The position numbers and the translations under genes were made by a program. Below, one piece after another: positions 28,176 through 36,862 of a stretch of 64,000 bases of DNA. Every line of letters starts with the position of its first letter. Position 1 is the stretch's first letter. The notes under the pieces are model-generated. The model was not told where the DNA came from and searched no databases. It saw nothing but the letters and a program-made list of their open reading frames with translations. Source of the DNA: Gemmatimonadota bacterium (GTDB lineage: Bacteria > Gemmatimonadota > Gemmatimonadetes > Gemmatimonadales > Gemmatimonadaceae); NCBI GenBank assembly GCA_016712265.1, contig JADJRJ010000027.1, positions 434,001 through 498,000 of the forward strand, read 5' to 3'.

Positions 28176-29327
28176 CTACGTCTCAGGTGCAACCGCAATG
28201 CGAAGCAAGGTGATGACGACTTCCCCGTCATCATCGAAGCTTAGCGCGGCTAGTGTTCCTGCACTCGGCACATACGGTATCGTACCTGACAGTCGACGCG
28301 TCACAAGCGGCCTGCCGCTCCGCAAGTCAAAGACATCAAGGACCGAGTCGAACACCTTCGTGGGGTCATCCACCTCCCAGCGCGCCACGTTGGGTGTGAC
28401 GTGAGAAGCGGCTTGGGAGGCCTCGCGAGGCGCCACGAGCTTCATCCCACGCTTCCAGTCCGATCGCAGGGCGCTTCCAAGGACGACCCCAAGAGTGTCG
28501 TTTATCACGCCTAGCGCCGCGATGCCTGGCTGGGGTGGCGTAGGTTCAGCTCGTGGCGCCTCGACGCGATCGCTCTGCGGAGGGAACCAATCCGCTGTTC
28601 TGGGAGCCTGAGAAACTCTGGTTCCCCGAATGTCCCATCGCGTCAACTCATATCGAAACGAGGTCCGAGCGGCCCAGACCCCGTTGCCAGTCGTCAGCAC
28701 TCGTCGATAGTGGATCCGCGCTCGCGTGTCCATGCGAATCACCTCTGTCTGCTCTTCACCAAACGCCACCAGCGTTCGCCCCGTTGAGTCGACCCAGCGC
28801 AATGGGAAGCCAGCGAGGTCACGACTGGGCTCAATGGCATTGAGGACGATCGCATTCCCGGGGCCAACGTCCATGTCGAGCACGGAGAAGGGTGTGGGGA
28901 AGGATCGCCAGAGGCCCTCGCCTTTCATGCCATCAGTCGCGACTCTCCTGTTGCCTCTGTCTGCTGCCAGCCACCGTTCGCCGGAGATAGCCCGAAGGGC
29001 CGTAACGTCTCCATACTCACTCGGGCCGGCGCCTCGCCGCCTCAACACACGCACCGCTCCGCCTGCCTGTGAACTCAGCAAGGGCGTCTTGCCGTCGGCG
29101 AACGCAAGAACGGCGATCCCGGACTCAAGGAGAACGATGTCCGAGGGTGGTACTCTCATGAGGTCAGACTTGATCTGCCGCACTGGAGTCAGGACGATGC
29201 TGCACTTGCCGCACGCGGGCGGCTGCGCAGTGCTTATCGCCGACGTGGCGGAAAGCATCAGCGTGTACGAGCGCGATAGCCTCACTGCGCCCAGGAGCAG
29301 CGGCACCAGGTAACGACGAGCGAGCAT
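28176..29327 (-). CDS. Secreted 6-bladed beta-propeller-like protein
   Basis: About 383 residues with a signal or anchor segment (LVPLLLGAVRLSRSYTLML). The motif RRRGAGPSEYGDV early in the protein, followed by repeated strand-rich segments (GERWLAADRGNRRV, VLDMDVGPGNAIVLNA), resembles the 6-bladed beta-propeller (NHL-like) lipoproteins and exported proteins of Gemmatimonadota and Bacteroidota. Their ligands are mostly unknown. It precedes the Cys-rich gene. The ATG at 29325-29327 was chosen; a GTG eight codons upstream is possible. Confidence 0.7.
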   Translation of the reverse strand: MLARRYLVPLLLGAVRLSRSYTLMLSATSAISTAQPPACGKCSIVLTPVRQIKSDLMRVPPSDIVLLESGIAVLAFADGKTPLLSSQAGGAVRVLRRRGAGPSEYGDVTALRAISGERWLAADRGNRRVATDGMKGEGLWRSFPTPFSVLDMDVGPGNAIVLNAIEPSRDLAGFPLRWVDSTGRTLVAFGEEQTEVIRMDTRARIHYRRVLTTGNGVWAARTSFRYELTRWDIRGTRVSQAPRTADWFPPQSDRVEAPRAEPTPPQPGIAALGVINDTLGVVLGSALRSDWKRGMKLVAPREASQAASHVTPNVARWEVDDPTKVFDSVLDVFDLRSGRPLVTRRLSGTIPYVPSAGTLAALSFDDDGEVVITLLRIAVAPET

Positions 29328-29329
29328 CT

Positions 29330-29533
29330 TCAGCTGCGGTGAAGTGACCACGACACAGCCTGAGCTGGACGATACCGAGGGGAAGGTGCGCCGAAGCTTT
29401 CAGCTGGCCATGCTCGGATCACTCTCGTCGCCAGCGGTGATCGCGTTCCGCGTGGCGTGACGACCCCCGAGGTCGCCCGCGCGAAGTGCATCCGGCCTGC
29501 GGAGACCTCTTCGTTACTTCTTGTCTGCTCCAT
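29330..29533 (-). CDS. Possible small upstream ORF, unrecognised
   Basis: 67 codons, ending 2 bp before the beta-propeller ATG. GAGGTG lies just upstream of its ATG. The sequence is Arg/Ser/Pro-rich with no recognisable domain and could easily be chance. It is kept because of the coupling-like spacing and its place directly behind the G-tract promoter. Confidence 0.22.
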   Translation of the reverse strand: MEQTRSNEEVSAGRMHFARATSGVVTPRGTRSPLATRVIRAWPAESFGAPSPRYRPAQAVSWSLHRS

Positions 29534-29588
29534 GCTTCACCTCGCCATCAGCCGGATAGGGTGCAAATTCCAAAGCGACCCCTGCGCT

Positions 29589-29616
29589 ACGGTACCCCCC
29601 CCCGACACTTTGTCAA
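29589..29616 (-). promoter_or_regulatory. Promoter with G9 tract in its spacer (possible phase-variable switch)
   Basis: On the minus strand a perfect -35, TTGACA (29611-29616), is 16 bp from TACCGT (29589-29594), a plausible -10. The spacer contains nine consecutive G (C9 at 29595-29603 on the plus strand). Slippage in such a tract would change spacer length and promoter strength. It would drive the small ORF, beta-propeller and Cys-rich genes. Confidence 0.5.
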
Positions 29617-29732
29617 TAGGGAGTTTCGTTGAGCTGGCGGCCTGAACCGTTTCCCCAACGCGCCTTGTTGTTGTGGCGACCCCGTACGATCGCGGGAGCT
29701 CACACCTGAAACCCGAGGACCCGACCTCGCCC

Positions 29733-32176
29733 CTACGGCACTCGGTACAACCAGCTCAGCTTGACGAAGAAGCCATCGCTGGTGCGGTCCAACTCCTGAA
29801 AGCGGAACGCTTGCGTATCGGTCAGGCTCGCCCCGTAGCCCAGGTAGAGCACCTTCCCGGGGCTCGGGAAGTAGGAGAAGAGCCAGTCGGCACGCAGTCC
29901 GTTGGTGCGAGATCGTTCGGAGCGCGTGAACGTGCCATCATCCTCGTCCCGGAACAGGATGGGATGCTCGCCATCCGGGTCACGATACGCATCCCGTAGC
30001 CGTGACTCATACTGCCCGATAAACCGGAAGAAGATCGCCCGGTTCAGCTGATACTCCATGCGCAGCCGCGGGATGTTCGTCCGCAGGATCGTCGTATTGT
30101 CGCGCACGCGACGGAACTCCTGGTGCAACATGACCAGGCTGGTCCGCAGCTGGGGCGTTGGACGCAGGTCAATCGTCACGTTCACGTCCCTGCGCTTCGC
30201 CTGCGCCGTCTCGAAGAACTCGGCGTCACGCCCAAACGTCGTGTTGAACGACGCGCCAAACCTCTGGAACTGCGGGGTCGTGATGCGAAACTGCAACTGC
30301 CGCGCCGGCACGCGGTGCCCGACGTTGAACTTCACCGTGTCCCGCAGGGACCCGCGGTTCCGCTCCACGTAGTAGTCCGCATACCGCGACGGCTGGAAGG
30401 CGAAGCTCTCCACGGACGGCGTGAGCCCCATCCCCCATCCACGCAGGAACTGGAAGCTCGTCGAGAGCGAGGCGCGCGTCTCAAGCGGGACCTCGCCATT
30501 GAAGAAGTCGTCGTAGGTCCAGGTACCCTGCAGGCTCAGGAAGGTCATCATCTGCTCGACCAGCGACCCCCGTGTACCAAACCAGGTGTAGCGTTGGTTC
30601 ACCTGGGGTTGTACGTAGTCGGTACGCGCCACAAATCCGGTGCGCGTGGCGAAGTTCGGGCTCACCCCTTCAATGGAGTTGCGAAAGCCGTAGTTGCGGC
30701 CGGTGCGGTCAAAGCTCGCTTCCCAGATCGAGCCGTTCGACCCGACGTCATCCACCGAGGTGCGGCTCGCCGCGTATTGGTACTGCAGCGCGTAGATGTT
30801 GCGCATGAGGAAACGACCGTCACCATTGAAGACCTGGTTGTAGTCGTTGCCTTCGCGCCGGTCGGTGACGGTGAAACCGATGTTGCTTTGCGTGCTGATG
30901 TCGCGACGCAGGCGCACCACGTTGAACAGCGGGTTCTCCGTCCCACTCGCCGAGTATTTCTCGTTGTCCACGGCGGAGAGAATGCCAAGGTCGAAGCGCG
31001 AGATCTTGCCCGTCAGCTTCGTTGCCACCACCGGCTGCACGATGCGGCGCGTGTAGACCAGCTGGTTCGGCGTGTCGATCTGCTCGTTCCCCTCCACAAA
31101 GAAGGGACGCAGCTCGGGGAAGAACAGGGCAAAGCGTACGTCGCCGGGGATCTGCCCGGCATCCGCCTCGACCTGGGAGAAGTCGGGATTGATCGTCCCG
31201 TTCAGCGTCAGGTTCGGCGTGAGGCCCCAGCGCACATCACCCCCAAATTGCGGCTTCGCCCCGTACTGCCACGACCCCGAGCTACTGTCGGAGCCATTGA
31301 ACGCGGTGGTGACCACCGGGGTCACATCCAAAACGAGTCCGCGTCGCAGATCATGGATCCCCGTCAATCGGCCGGATTGCATCAACAGCGACGCATTGCC
31401 GCGGCTCGTCACGGTCCAGGTGTCCTGGTAGTTGTTCCGCTGCGTGTTGCGCACGACCTGCAGCCCCCAGTTGAGCACGGAGCCCACCCGATAGCGGATC
31501 GACTTGAAGGGAATGCGCAGCTCAACCTCGTAGCCAAACTCGGTGATCCGCCCCTTGGACTGCCAGATCATGTCCTGGTTGAGGTCGGCGTTCCCAAGTC
31601 CGGCGCGGGAAAAACCACCGCCCCCGCCGCCACCAGGACCACCGCCTCGTCCCCGCGACCACCACCACCGCCGCCACCCTCCGTGCGAATGCCGTCGCTC
31701 TGCACGCCTAACGGGTTGACGGCAAAGACGAACGCCTGCCGCCGGTCGTTGAACGTGTCGAGGATGAACTGGATGTGGTCGTCGTTCTGGATGCGGTCGC
31801 GATCGGCGAGAGTGCCACGCACGGTCCCGGCGGGCGCGTAGGCCCGCGCGCCAAAGTAGATGGCATCGGGAGCGTACCAGACATACGCGACGGTCGAGTC
31901 CAGCGCCGGCACGCCGTCCGAGGGATTGAACTGTGAAAATCCCGTCAGCCGAGCCGCTCCCTGCCACTGGGGTTCGGAGAGCGCGCCGTCGATGGCCACT
32001 GGCGCCTCGAAGCGGGGAAGCGATACCACCGTCTTGCCGTCGCGCCCGCTGAACGTCAGGGCGTCAGCAGCGAGCTCGACGCGCCCGGTGTCGACCCCGG
32101 GGCGGACACGCTCTTGCGCAGAAAGCAGCGGGCCGACCAGCTGCCCGAGGATCACCATCAGCCGAAACACACGCAT
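29733..32176 (-). CDS. DUF5916 outer-membrane beta-barrel with CBM9-like domain, frameshifted in a Gly-rich linker
   Basis: About 814 residues when repaired. Signal peptide (MRVFRLMVILGQLVGPLLSAQ), then a CBM9-like carbohydrate-binding domain (APVAIDGALSEPQWQGAARL, then YVWYAPDAIYFGARAY). A glycine-rich linker follows, then the DUF5916 region with QVEADAGQIPGDVRFALFFPELRPFFVEG-type sequence and many amphipathic strands ending in an aromatic residue. It is probably a surface barrel for polymer binding or uptake. Two overlapping frames meet in the Gly linker: one base is missing near the CCCC at 31651-31654. Confidence 0.82.
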
Positions 32177-32233
32177 GAACGGGGCTCCACGTACCGTGCG
32201 GTTGCGCCTCAGGCGCACTGCCCGAACGAGGCC

Positions 32234-32262
32234 CGCATACGAGTCAGGTAATTGTCAGACAA
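32234..32262 (-). promoter_or_regulatory. Likely promoter of the DUF5916 gene
   Basis: Minus strand: TTGTCT (32257-32262), 17-bp spacer, TATGCG (32234-32239), about 60 bp upstream of the start codon. The -35 overlaps a small dyad, TTGTC-A-GACAA. Confidence 0.4.
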
Positions 32263-32361
32263 CAACTTAGGCCGTATCGGACGGGCAGCCAAGTCGCCGC
32301 GTTCCCGCCCCGCGTCATCGACCAACACAACGCCGACCCCGGCGGGTTCGTTCGTCCAGCG

Positions 32362-32787
32362 CTACATCACGACGCTGAAGTTGAACTTCGTACCGGATCC
32401 CGGCTCGGCGCGCAGGAAGGCGATCACCTCCTCGAGCTCCGAGACCACCTCGTCGTGCTGATTCGACAACAGCCCGAACCGGACCTGGTGCTCGCGAATG
32501 TGGTTGAGGAGCTGCTCCAGCGTCTCGACGGCCTTGCCCCCCTCGAGCCAGACCCCCTCGCGAGCCATCAACTCGTTGGTGGAGCTCATCCCGTCGGGCA
32601 GCTCCGCCTCCTCGTCCGTGTTGTACCGGAGGTCGGTGGTGTCGCAGAACTCGTTGAAGGCGTGGAGCCCGAGCCTGCGCGTCATCGCATCCAACTTGTC
32701 GGCGTGCTTGTAGAGGGCGTACCGGTCAGTCTCGTCGGACGTCACATCGGTGCCACGGAGGACGTTGGCCCACAGGACGGTGCTCAC
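32362..32787 (-). CDS. Conserved hypothetical protein
   Basis: A 141-residue protein, acidic and soluble. It opens STVLWANVL and continues DRYALYKHADKLD and FCDTTDLRYN, a pattern I recognise from uncharacterised proteobacterial proteins without an assigned function. The C-terminal half is helical with QLLNHIREHQVRFG and a terminal strand. No catalytic motif, signal peptide or membrane segment is visible. It is isolated: 185 bp before and 224 bp after, on the same strand as its neighbours. Confidence 0.7.
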   Translation of the reverse strand: MSTVLWANVLRGTDVTSDETDRYALYKHADKLDAMTRRLGLHAFNEFCDTTDLRYNTDEEAELPDGMSSTNELMAREGVWLEGGKAVETLEQLLNHIREHQVRFGLLSNQHDEVVSELEEVIAFLRAEPGSGTKFNFSVVM

Positions 32788-33011
32788 GGGATTCCCTTTC
32801 GATGGGGTCGTGGGGAAGACGCGCGCCCACCCTTCGCGGGAACGTCGCAGCGAGGATTTCCCTCTCAGTACCAGAGCGCAGCACGGGGCAGCTGCAGCAC
32901 GCGGGGGGGAGGGATCGCTATTCTCGTGCTGCTCCAGCCTCGTGCTGCCCGTGCTGCATCAGTTGACGAACCTCGCGGGTTGCGCGTGCTTCCCTCCGCC
33001 CACTGGCCCTC

Positions 33012-33404
33012 CTACCGCTTCCCCGTCTCCGCCCTGATCACCGACTTGATCCCGCCCCGGATGTTGAAGTCCCCCGTCACCCGCATCCAGCGCGGCTTCA
33101 CCCGCTCCGACAGGTCGTCCAGGATCCGGTTGACCACCCGCTCATAGAAGATCCCGTCGTTGCGGAAGCTCCAGAAATAGAGCTTGAGGCTCTTGAGCTC
33201 CACGCAGAGCTCGTCCGGCACGTAGGTCACCTCGATCGTGGCAAAGTCCGGGGCCCCGCCCTTGAGCAGCTCGAGCTCGGCGGCATCGGACTCGACCCCG
33301 CCCAGGGGGCAGAGCGAGGTGAACTCCGGGCAGGTCATGTGGATCTCGTAGTCCCTTCCCGGATAAGGGTTTGCGAAGGTCTCGAGGAGTTCTGGCTTGG
33401 GCAT
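33012..33404 (-). CDS. queF: NADPH-dependent 7-cyano-7-deazaguanine reductase (preQ0 reductase)
   Basis: A 130-residue type I (YkvM-like) QueF. It reduces preQ0 to preQ1 in queuosine biosynthesis. The catalytic cysteine is in FTSLCPLGG, and LKLYFWSFRNDGIFYERVVN is the NADPH/substrate-binding family signature. The C-terminus RWMRVTGDFNIRGGI is also conserved. The ATG at 33402-33404 (MPKPELLETFANPYPGRDYEI) gives the expected length; the frame is open further upstream without homology. A cysteine-less QueE-like gene lies 1.3 kb upstream. I see no preQ1 riboswitch in the leader. Confidence 0.93.
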   Translation of the reverse strand: MPKPELLETFANPYPGRDYEIHMTCPEFTSLCPLGGVESDAAELELLKGGAPDFATIEVTYVPDELCVELKSLKLYFWSFRNDGIFYERVVNRILDDLSERVKPRWMRVTGDFNIRGGIKSVIRAETGKR

Positions 33405-33606
33405 GGTCCGGGGAATGTGGTGGCACGGAGCCCGGCGATCAACGAGGCCTTGGTCCGGGACTTGCCGGCTGGTCTGATTCGACGCGGGTGCAGGTCTCGG
33501 GTGCGGGCTTCTGGACAACCTGCGGACCCGCGCCGTACCTTCTCAAATACGGTCGTTGCCCTTGTGCATCGACCTGTCGCCGCCGCGAGAACGGCGTGGC
33601 GGCATC
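33405..33606 (+). other. Intergenic region, possible small RNA before an orphan plus-strand terminator
   Basis: No coding gene on either strand. Both neighbours are minus-strand, yet the region ends in a strong plus-strand terminator, so a short plus-strand transcript is possible. A GC-rich inverted repeat (around 33573-33605, CGCCGCC and GGCGTGGCGG) precedes it. I do not recognise any known RNA family. Confidence 0.3.
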
Positions 33607-33640
33607 GCCCCCCGGGTTGAACCCCGGGGGGCTCTTTTTT
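33607..33640 (+). terminator. Strong intrinsic terminator with no plus-strand gene in front
   Basis: Stem GCCCCCCGGG (33607-33616) with CCCGGGGGGC (33623-33632), six-base loop, then TCTTTTTT. This is among the best terminators in the window, and it is oriented plus, between two minus-strand genes. Confidence 0.85.
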
Positions 33641-33725
33641 GTGGGTGTTGAGATGCGCGAGCGCCGCCATATCAGGCAGCGCCTGACGCGGGGATGGACC
33701 TAACGACAGCCGTGCGCGGGAAGTC

Positions 33726-34649
33726 CTAGCGCTTGTCGCGCAGCTCGCGCGAGCGGTCCTCGAGGAGCCGGCGCTCACCGGTCGTCAGGCTCTCCATCCC
33801 TTCGCGGGAGATCTTGTCGAGCACGGCATCAAGGTCGCTCTCCCGCGCAGCATCCACGGTCGCCACGCGCCGCGGTGGTGCCGGCATCGGCGCTTCGCGT
33901 CGCCGGACCGCTGCATTGCTGCGCGCGACGATGTCATCGACCCCGCCGCGCTGCTCACGCGAACGTGGCATCTGGCGCGGCACCATGCGTCCCGCTTCGT
34001 CGGGGTGGTCCGGCTCAACGTTCACATGTTGCCGCACGCGCTCGATGCGGGCGGCGGTCGACCCCCAGCGCAGGTACACCCAGGCCGCCGCCATTCCGCC
34101 AAGGTGCGCAAGGTACGCCACACCGCTCCCGCGGCTGCTGGTGGCCATCCCGCTGATCAGGTTTACCCCGACGAGGAGCGCCACCAGCGTCTTCACCCGC
34201 AGCGGCAACACGCCGAACACCAGCACCTCGTCATCGGGCCAGTGGGTCGCATACGCGACCATCACGCCAAACACGGCGGCCGACGCGCCAACGACCAGGG
34301 TGTCGCGCGCGAAGACCAGGTGGAACAACCAGCCACCCAGGCCGCAAATGAGGTAGAACTTGCTGAACTCCGCCGCCGACCAGCGATGCTCCAGGCGTGG
34401 GCCAAACGAGTAGAGCATGAACATGTTCATCACGAGGTGCCAGAACCCCGCGTGCACGAACATGTAGGTCACGATGGTCCACCACGCATCCGAGAGCCGA
34501 TGCGCCTGGAAGCCAAGGGCCGGGAGCATGTTGGCATCCCCGACCACCGTGAGCTGCACGAAGTAGACCGCGACGTTGATCGCGATCAACCACTGCACCG
34601 CGCGCGTCAGCCGCGGGGCGTCGTGCGCATCGTTGAAGGAGACGGCCAT
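33726..34649 (-). CDS. Rhomboid-family intramembrane serine protease
   Basis: A 307-residue membrane protein. A six-helix rhomboid core carries TYMFVHAGFWHLVMNMFML, the catalytic serine in GASAAVFG (about residue 120) and the histidine in YLAHLGGMAAAW (about 180). It cleaves transmembrane substrates. A basic cytoplasmic tail (about 210-307) ends in EGMESLTTGERRLLEDRS, a short helical motif seen at the C-terminus of bacterial rhomboids. The ATG at 34649 was preferred over GTG two codons earlier. It is 87 bp downstream of the QueE-like gene on the same strand. Confidence 0.92.
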   Translation of the reverse strand: MAVSFNDAHDAPRLTRAVQWLIAINVAVYFVQLTVVGDANMLPALGFQAHRLSDAWWTIVTYMFVHAGFWHLVMNMFMLYSFGPRLEHRWSAAEFSKFYLICGLGGWLFHLVFARDTLVVGASAAVFGVMVAYATHWPDDEVLVFGVLPLRVKTLVALLVGVNLISGMATSSRGSGVAYLAHLGGMAAAWVYLRWGSTAARIERVRQHVNVEPDHPDEAGRMVPRQMPRSREQRGGVDDIVARSNAAVRRREAPMPAPPRRVATVDAARESDLDAVLDKISREGMESLTTGERRLLEDRSRELRDKR

Positions 34650-34736
34650 AACCACCGGAATCGCGGGAGCCTGCCCACCACACCTGCCTGATATCTATCG
34701 CGAGGACCTCACCGTTGTTCCGTCCTCGCTCATCCG

Positions 34737-35396
34737 TCACCGGATCGTGGCCGGGCCGGAGAGCCGGTACGCCACGCGCACATCGGGGTGACGCGCCATC
34801 GCATGCTCGAGCAAAACGCTCCAGCGGCGGTCGAGCATCCCCCTTTCCGCGGCCGGCCCGGGGTGCAGCACCACCGACGTCTCCGCACTCGCGGCCCTCG
34901 CGCCCTCGACGATCTGCAAATAATCGGCGTCACTCGTGTCATCCCCCCCAACGACCACCACGGCATGGGCACAGCCCAGTCGCGCCGCCGCCTGTACCGT
35001 CTCCCACACCCGGTCCGTCGCCGCCCCCGGACCCGGCGTCTCGATGGTCACCTGCACCATCTGGAGAAAGCCGTGCAGCGCCGCAATCGCGTCCGGGCGC
35101 TGGCCATCAGTATCGACCATCACCGGCACTTTCGCCGTCACCTGTCGGAACGCCGCTGCCAGATATTCCTCGTTGGCCAGTGCGTCCCGGCCCGCAATGC
35201 AGATCGAGTGAAAGGTCGTCCGCTCTACCCCACGGTTGAGCTCGCGGGCCAGGGCGTCGGCGCTGTACATCGTCGCCGTCTCCGCCGGCCCGGCAAACCG
35301 CACAAACAGCTGGCGTCGGCCGGACCAGACCCCCTGCCGCTGGATCCCCATGGGCACCCCGGCCAGTGCGGCAGTCAACAACGGTGTCGTTCCCAT
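34737..35396 (-). CDS. QueE-like protein lacking the radical SAM cysteines
   Basis: A 219-residue protein. The N-terminus (MGIQRQGVWSGRRQLFVRFAG) aligns with the QueE opening in which a related motif precedes CxxxCxxC. Here no such cluster follows: GPAETATMYSADALARELNR replaces it, and only two isolated cysteines exist. Later, VPVMVDTDGQ matches the QueE VETDG strand. QueE is the radical SAM 7-carboxy-7-deazaguanine synthase. Without the 4Fe-4S ligands it cannot do that chemistry, so it may have been repurposed or be a substrate-binding paralogue. It sits 7 bp from ddl and near queF. The homology is my reading and needs profile confirmation. Confidence 0.55.
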   Translation of the reverse strand: MGTTPLLTAALAGVPMGIQRQGVWSGRRQLFVRFAGPAETATMYSADALARELNRGVERTTFHSICIAGRDALANEEYLAAAFRQVTAKVPVMVDTDGQRPDAIAALHGFLQMVQVTIETPGPGAATDRVWETVQAAARLGCAHAVVVVGGDDTSDADYLQIVEGARAASAETSVVLHPGPAAERGMLDRRWSVLLEHAMARHPDVRVAYRLSGPATIR

Positions 35397-35403
35397 GGGA
35401 CGT

Positions 35404-36402
35404 CTACACTCCAGATGGCAGGGCCAGCGCAACAATACGTTCGCACAGCTCCGGAAACGAGATCCCGGCCGCTGCCGCCGCTTGCGGCACGAGGCTGAGC
35501 TGGGTCATCCCGGGCAGCGTATTGGCCTCCAGGCACCAGAACCTCCCCGCCGCATCCATGCGAAAATCGATGCGCGCGCACCCGCGGAGCTTGAGGGCCC
35601 GGAAAGCACGCAAGGCAAGATCCTGCACGGTCTGTGCCTCGACCAGCGTCAGGTCGGCCGGAAACACCTCGCGCGCCATCCCCGGCGTGTACTTGCACTC
35701 GTAGTCGTACAGCTCGTGCTTGGGGATGATCTCGCCAACCGGAAGCGCCTGGTCGCCCAAAATCGCCACCGTCAACTCCCGGCCGGCGATGAACTGCTCC
35801 ACCATCACCTCGTCATCGAACTGCGCCGCCAGGTCGATGGCCGGCTGCAGCTCCTCGGACGACCGAACCAGGGACAGCCCGACCGTGGACCCCTGCTTGG
35901 ACGGCTTCACGATGCAGGGATACCCCAGGGTCATCATCACGTCGCCCTTCTCCACCGGCGCCATCCGCCAGGTGGGGGTGGGCACTCCCGCCTCGCGCAA
36001 GATCCGCTTGGTCAGGTCCTTGTCCATCGCCAGCGCACTCGCGAGGTGCCCACTGCCGGTATAGGGAATGCCGCCCAGGTCGAGCAGCGCCTGGAGGGTC
36101 CCGTCCTCGCCTCTCCCCCCGTGCAGGGCCAGGAAGATCACGTCAGCTTCCGGAAGTTTGGCCATGGAGGCCGGCAGCGCCCGTTCCAGCCGCACGAGCG
36201 CCTGCACGTCCGGCGGGACGGTTTTCATCACCCCACCGGCCAATATCGCCTGCTCCTCGGTGGGCAACAGCGGCCCGTGCGCGGTGTCAATCGCTGTCAC
36301 CGTGTGGCCGCGCTCGCGCAGCGCCGCCGCAATACGCAGCCCGGACGCCAGCGACACATCCCGTTCCGCCGAGGTCCCGCCCAGGAGCACCGTGATCCGC
36401 AT
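35404..36402 (-). CDS. ddl: D-alanine--D-alanine ligase
   Basis: A 332-residue ATP-grasp enzyme making D-Ala-D-Ala for peptidoglycan. Markers: LLGGTSAERDVSLASG at the N-terminus, HGGRGEDGTLQALLDLGGIPYTGSG, MDKDLTKRIL, IVKPSKQGSTVGLS, and the closing ARIDFRMDAAGRFWCLEANTLPGMT with metal-binding residues. Full length. It lies 5 bp after the TonB-C lipoprotein gene and 7 bp before the QueE-like gene, so the three are probably one transcript. Confidence 0.95.
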   Translation of the reverse strand: MRITVLLGGTSAERDVSLASGLRIAAALRERGHTVTAIDTAHGPLLPTEEQAILAGGVMKTVPPDVQALVRLERALPASMAKLPEADVIFLALHGGRGEDGTLQALLDLGGIPYTGSGHLASALAMDKDLTKRILREAGVPTPTWRMAPVEKGDVMMTLGYPCIVKPSKQGSTVGLSLVRSSEELQPAIDLAAQFDDEVMVEQFIAGRELTVAILGDQALPVGEIIPKHELYDYECKYTPGMAREVFPADLTLVEAQTVQDLALRAFRALKLRGCARIDFRMDAAGRFWCLEANTLPGMTQLSLVPQAAAAAGISFPELCERIVALALPSGV

Positions 36403-36407
36403 CGCGC

Positions 36408-36845
36408 CTAACGTTTGGTGGTGTCGACCGCGACGGGCGCCACCGGCAGGGTGGGCACGCGGAACTGGATGGGAAACAGCACGGTGTACGGAATCGCCTT
36501 CCCCTTGCGACGCGCGGGCCGAAAACGCAGCTCGCGGGACCCGATCAACGCCGCAGAGTCGAACTGCGCGTACTTGGCGCCCAGTTCCACCACGGTGCTC
36601 TCGGGCACTGGAGCCCCGAACTCATCCACATGGAGGCGCAGCGTGACACTGTCGTCGATGAGCTGGAGGTAGAGCCCAACGGGATAGTCGAACGGCAGCG
36701 AGTCGTTCAGCAGCTCGGGAAGGGAATCCGGGGGACTGGTGTCGGGGCCGCGCAGTCGCGCGACCGTCTCGGAGACCTGGTCGCAGGCGCTGATCCCGAG
36801 CACCAGGGTGCACAGGATGGTGAGGGAAAACCGGGAGGCGAACAT
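36408..36845 (-). CDS. Lipoprotein with TonB-C-like domain
   Basis: A 145-residue lipoprotein. The signal (MFASRFSLTILCTLVLGISAC) ends in a lipobox cysteine at residue 21. A proline-rich linker follows, then a C-terminal domain similar to TonB_C (EFGAPVPESTVVE, then ELRFRPARRKGKAIPYTVLFPI). Such domains are common on secreted proteins of Gemmatimonadota and are thought to bind partner proteins or receptors. The ATG at 36843-36845 was chosen; the much longer open frame upstream is the shadow of mutS. It is 17 bp downstream of mutS. Confidence 0.82.
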   Translation of the reverse strand: MFASRFSLTILCTLVLGISACDQVSETVARLRGPDTSPPDSLPELLNDSLPFDYPVGLYLQLIDDSVTLRLHVDEFGAPVPESTVVELGAKYAQFDSAALIGSRELRFRPARRKGKAIPYTVLFPIQFRVPTLPVAPVAVDTTKR

Positions 36846-36862
36846 GGCGGGAATGTAAGGCG

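Noticed and set aside
29457..29645. A plus-strand small ORF crossing the C9 tract
   Set aside because: No ribosome-binding site, no domain, and it would be opposite the likely promoter.
33339..33620. A plus-strand ORF ending in the loop of the orphan terminator
   Set aside because: It mostly overlaps the queF coding strand in reverse, has shadow-like composition, and its stop in the loop is a coincidence of the repeat.
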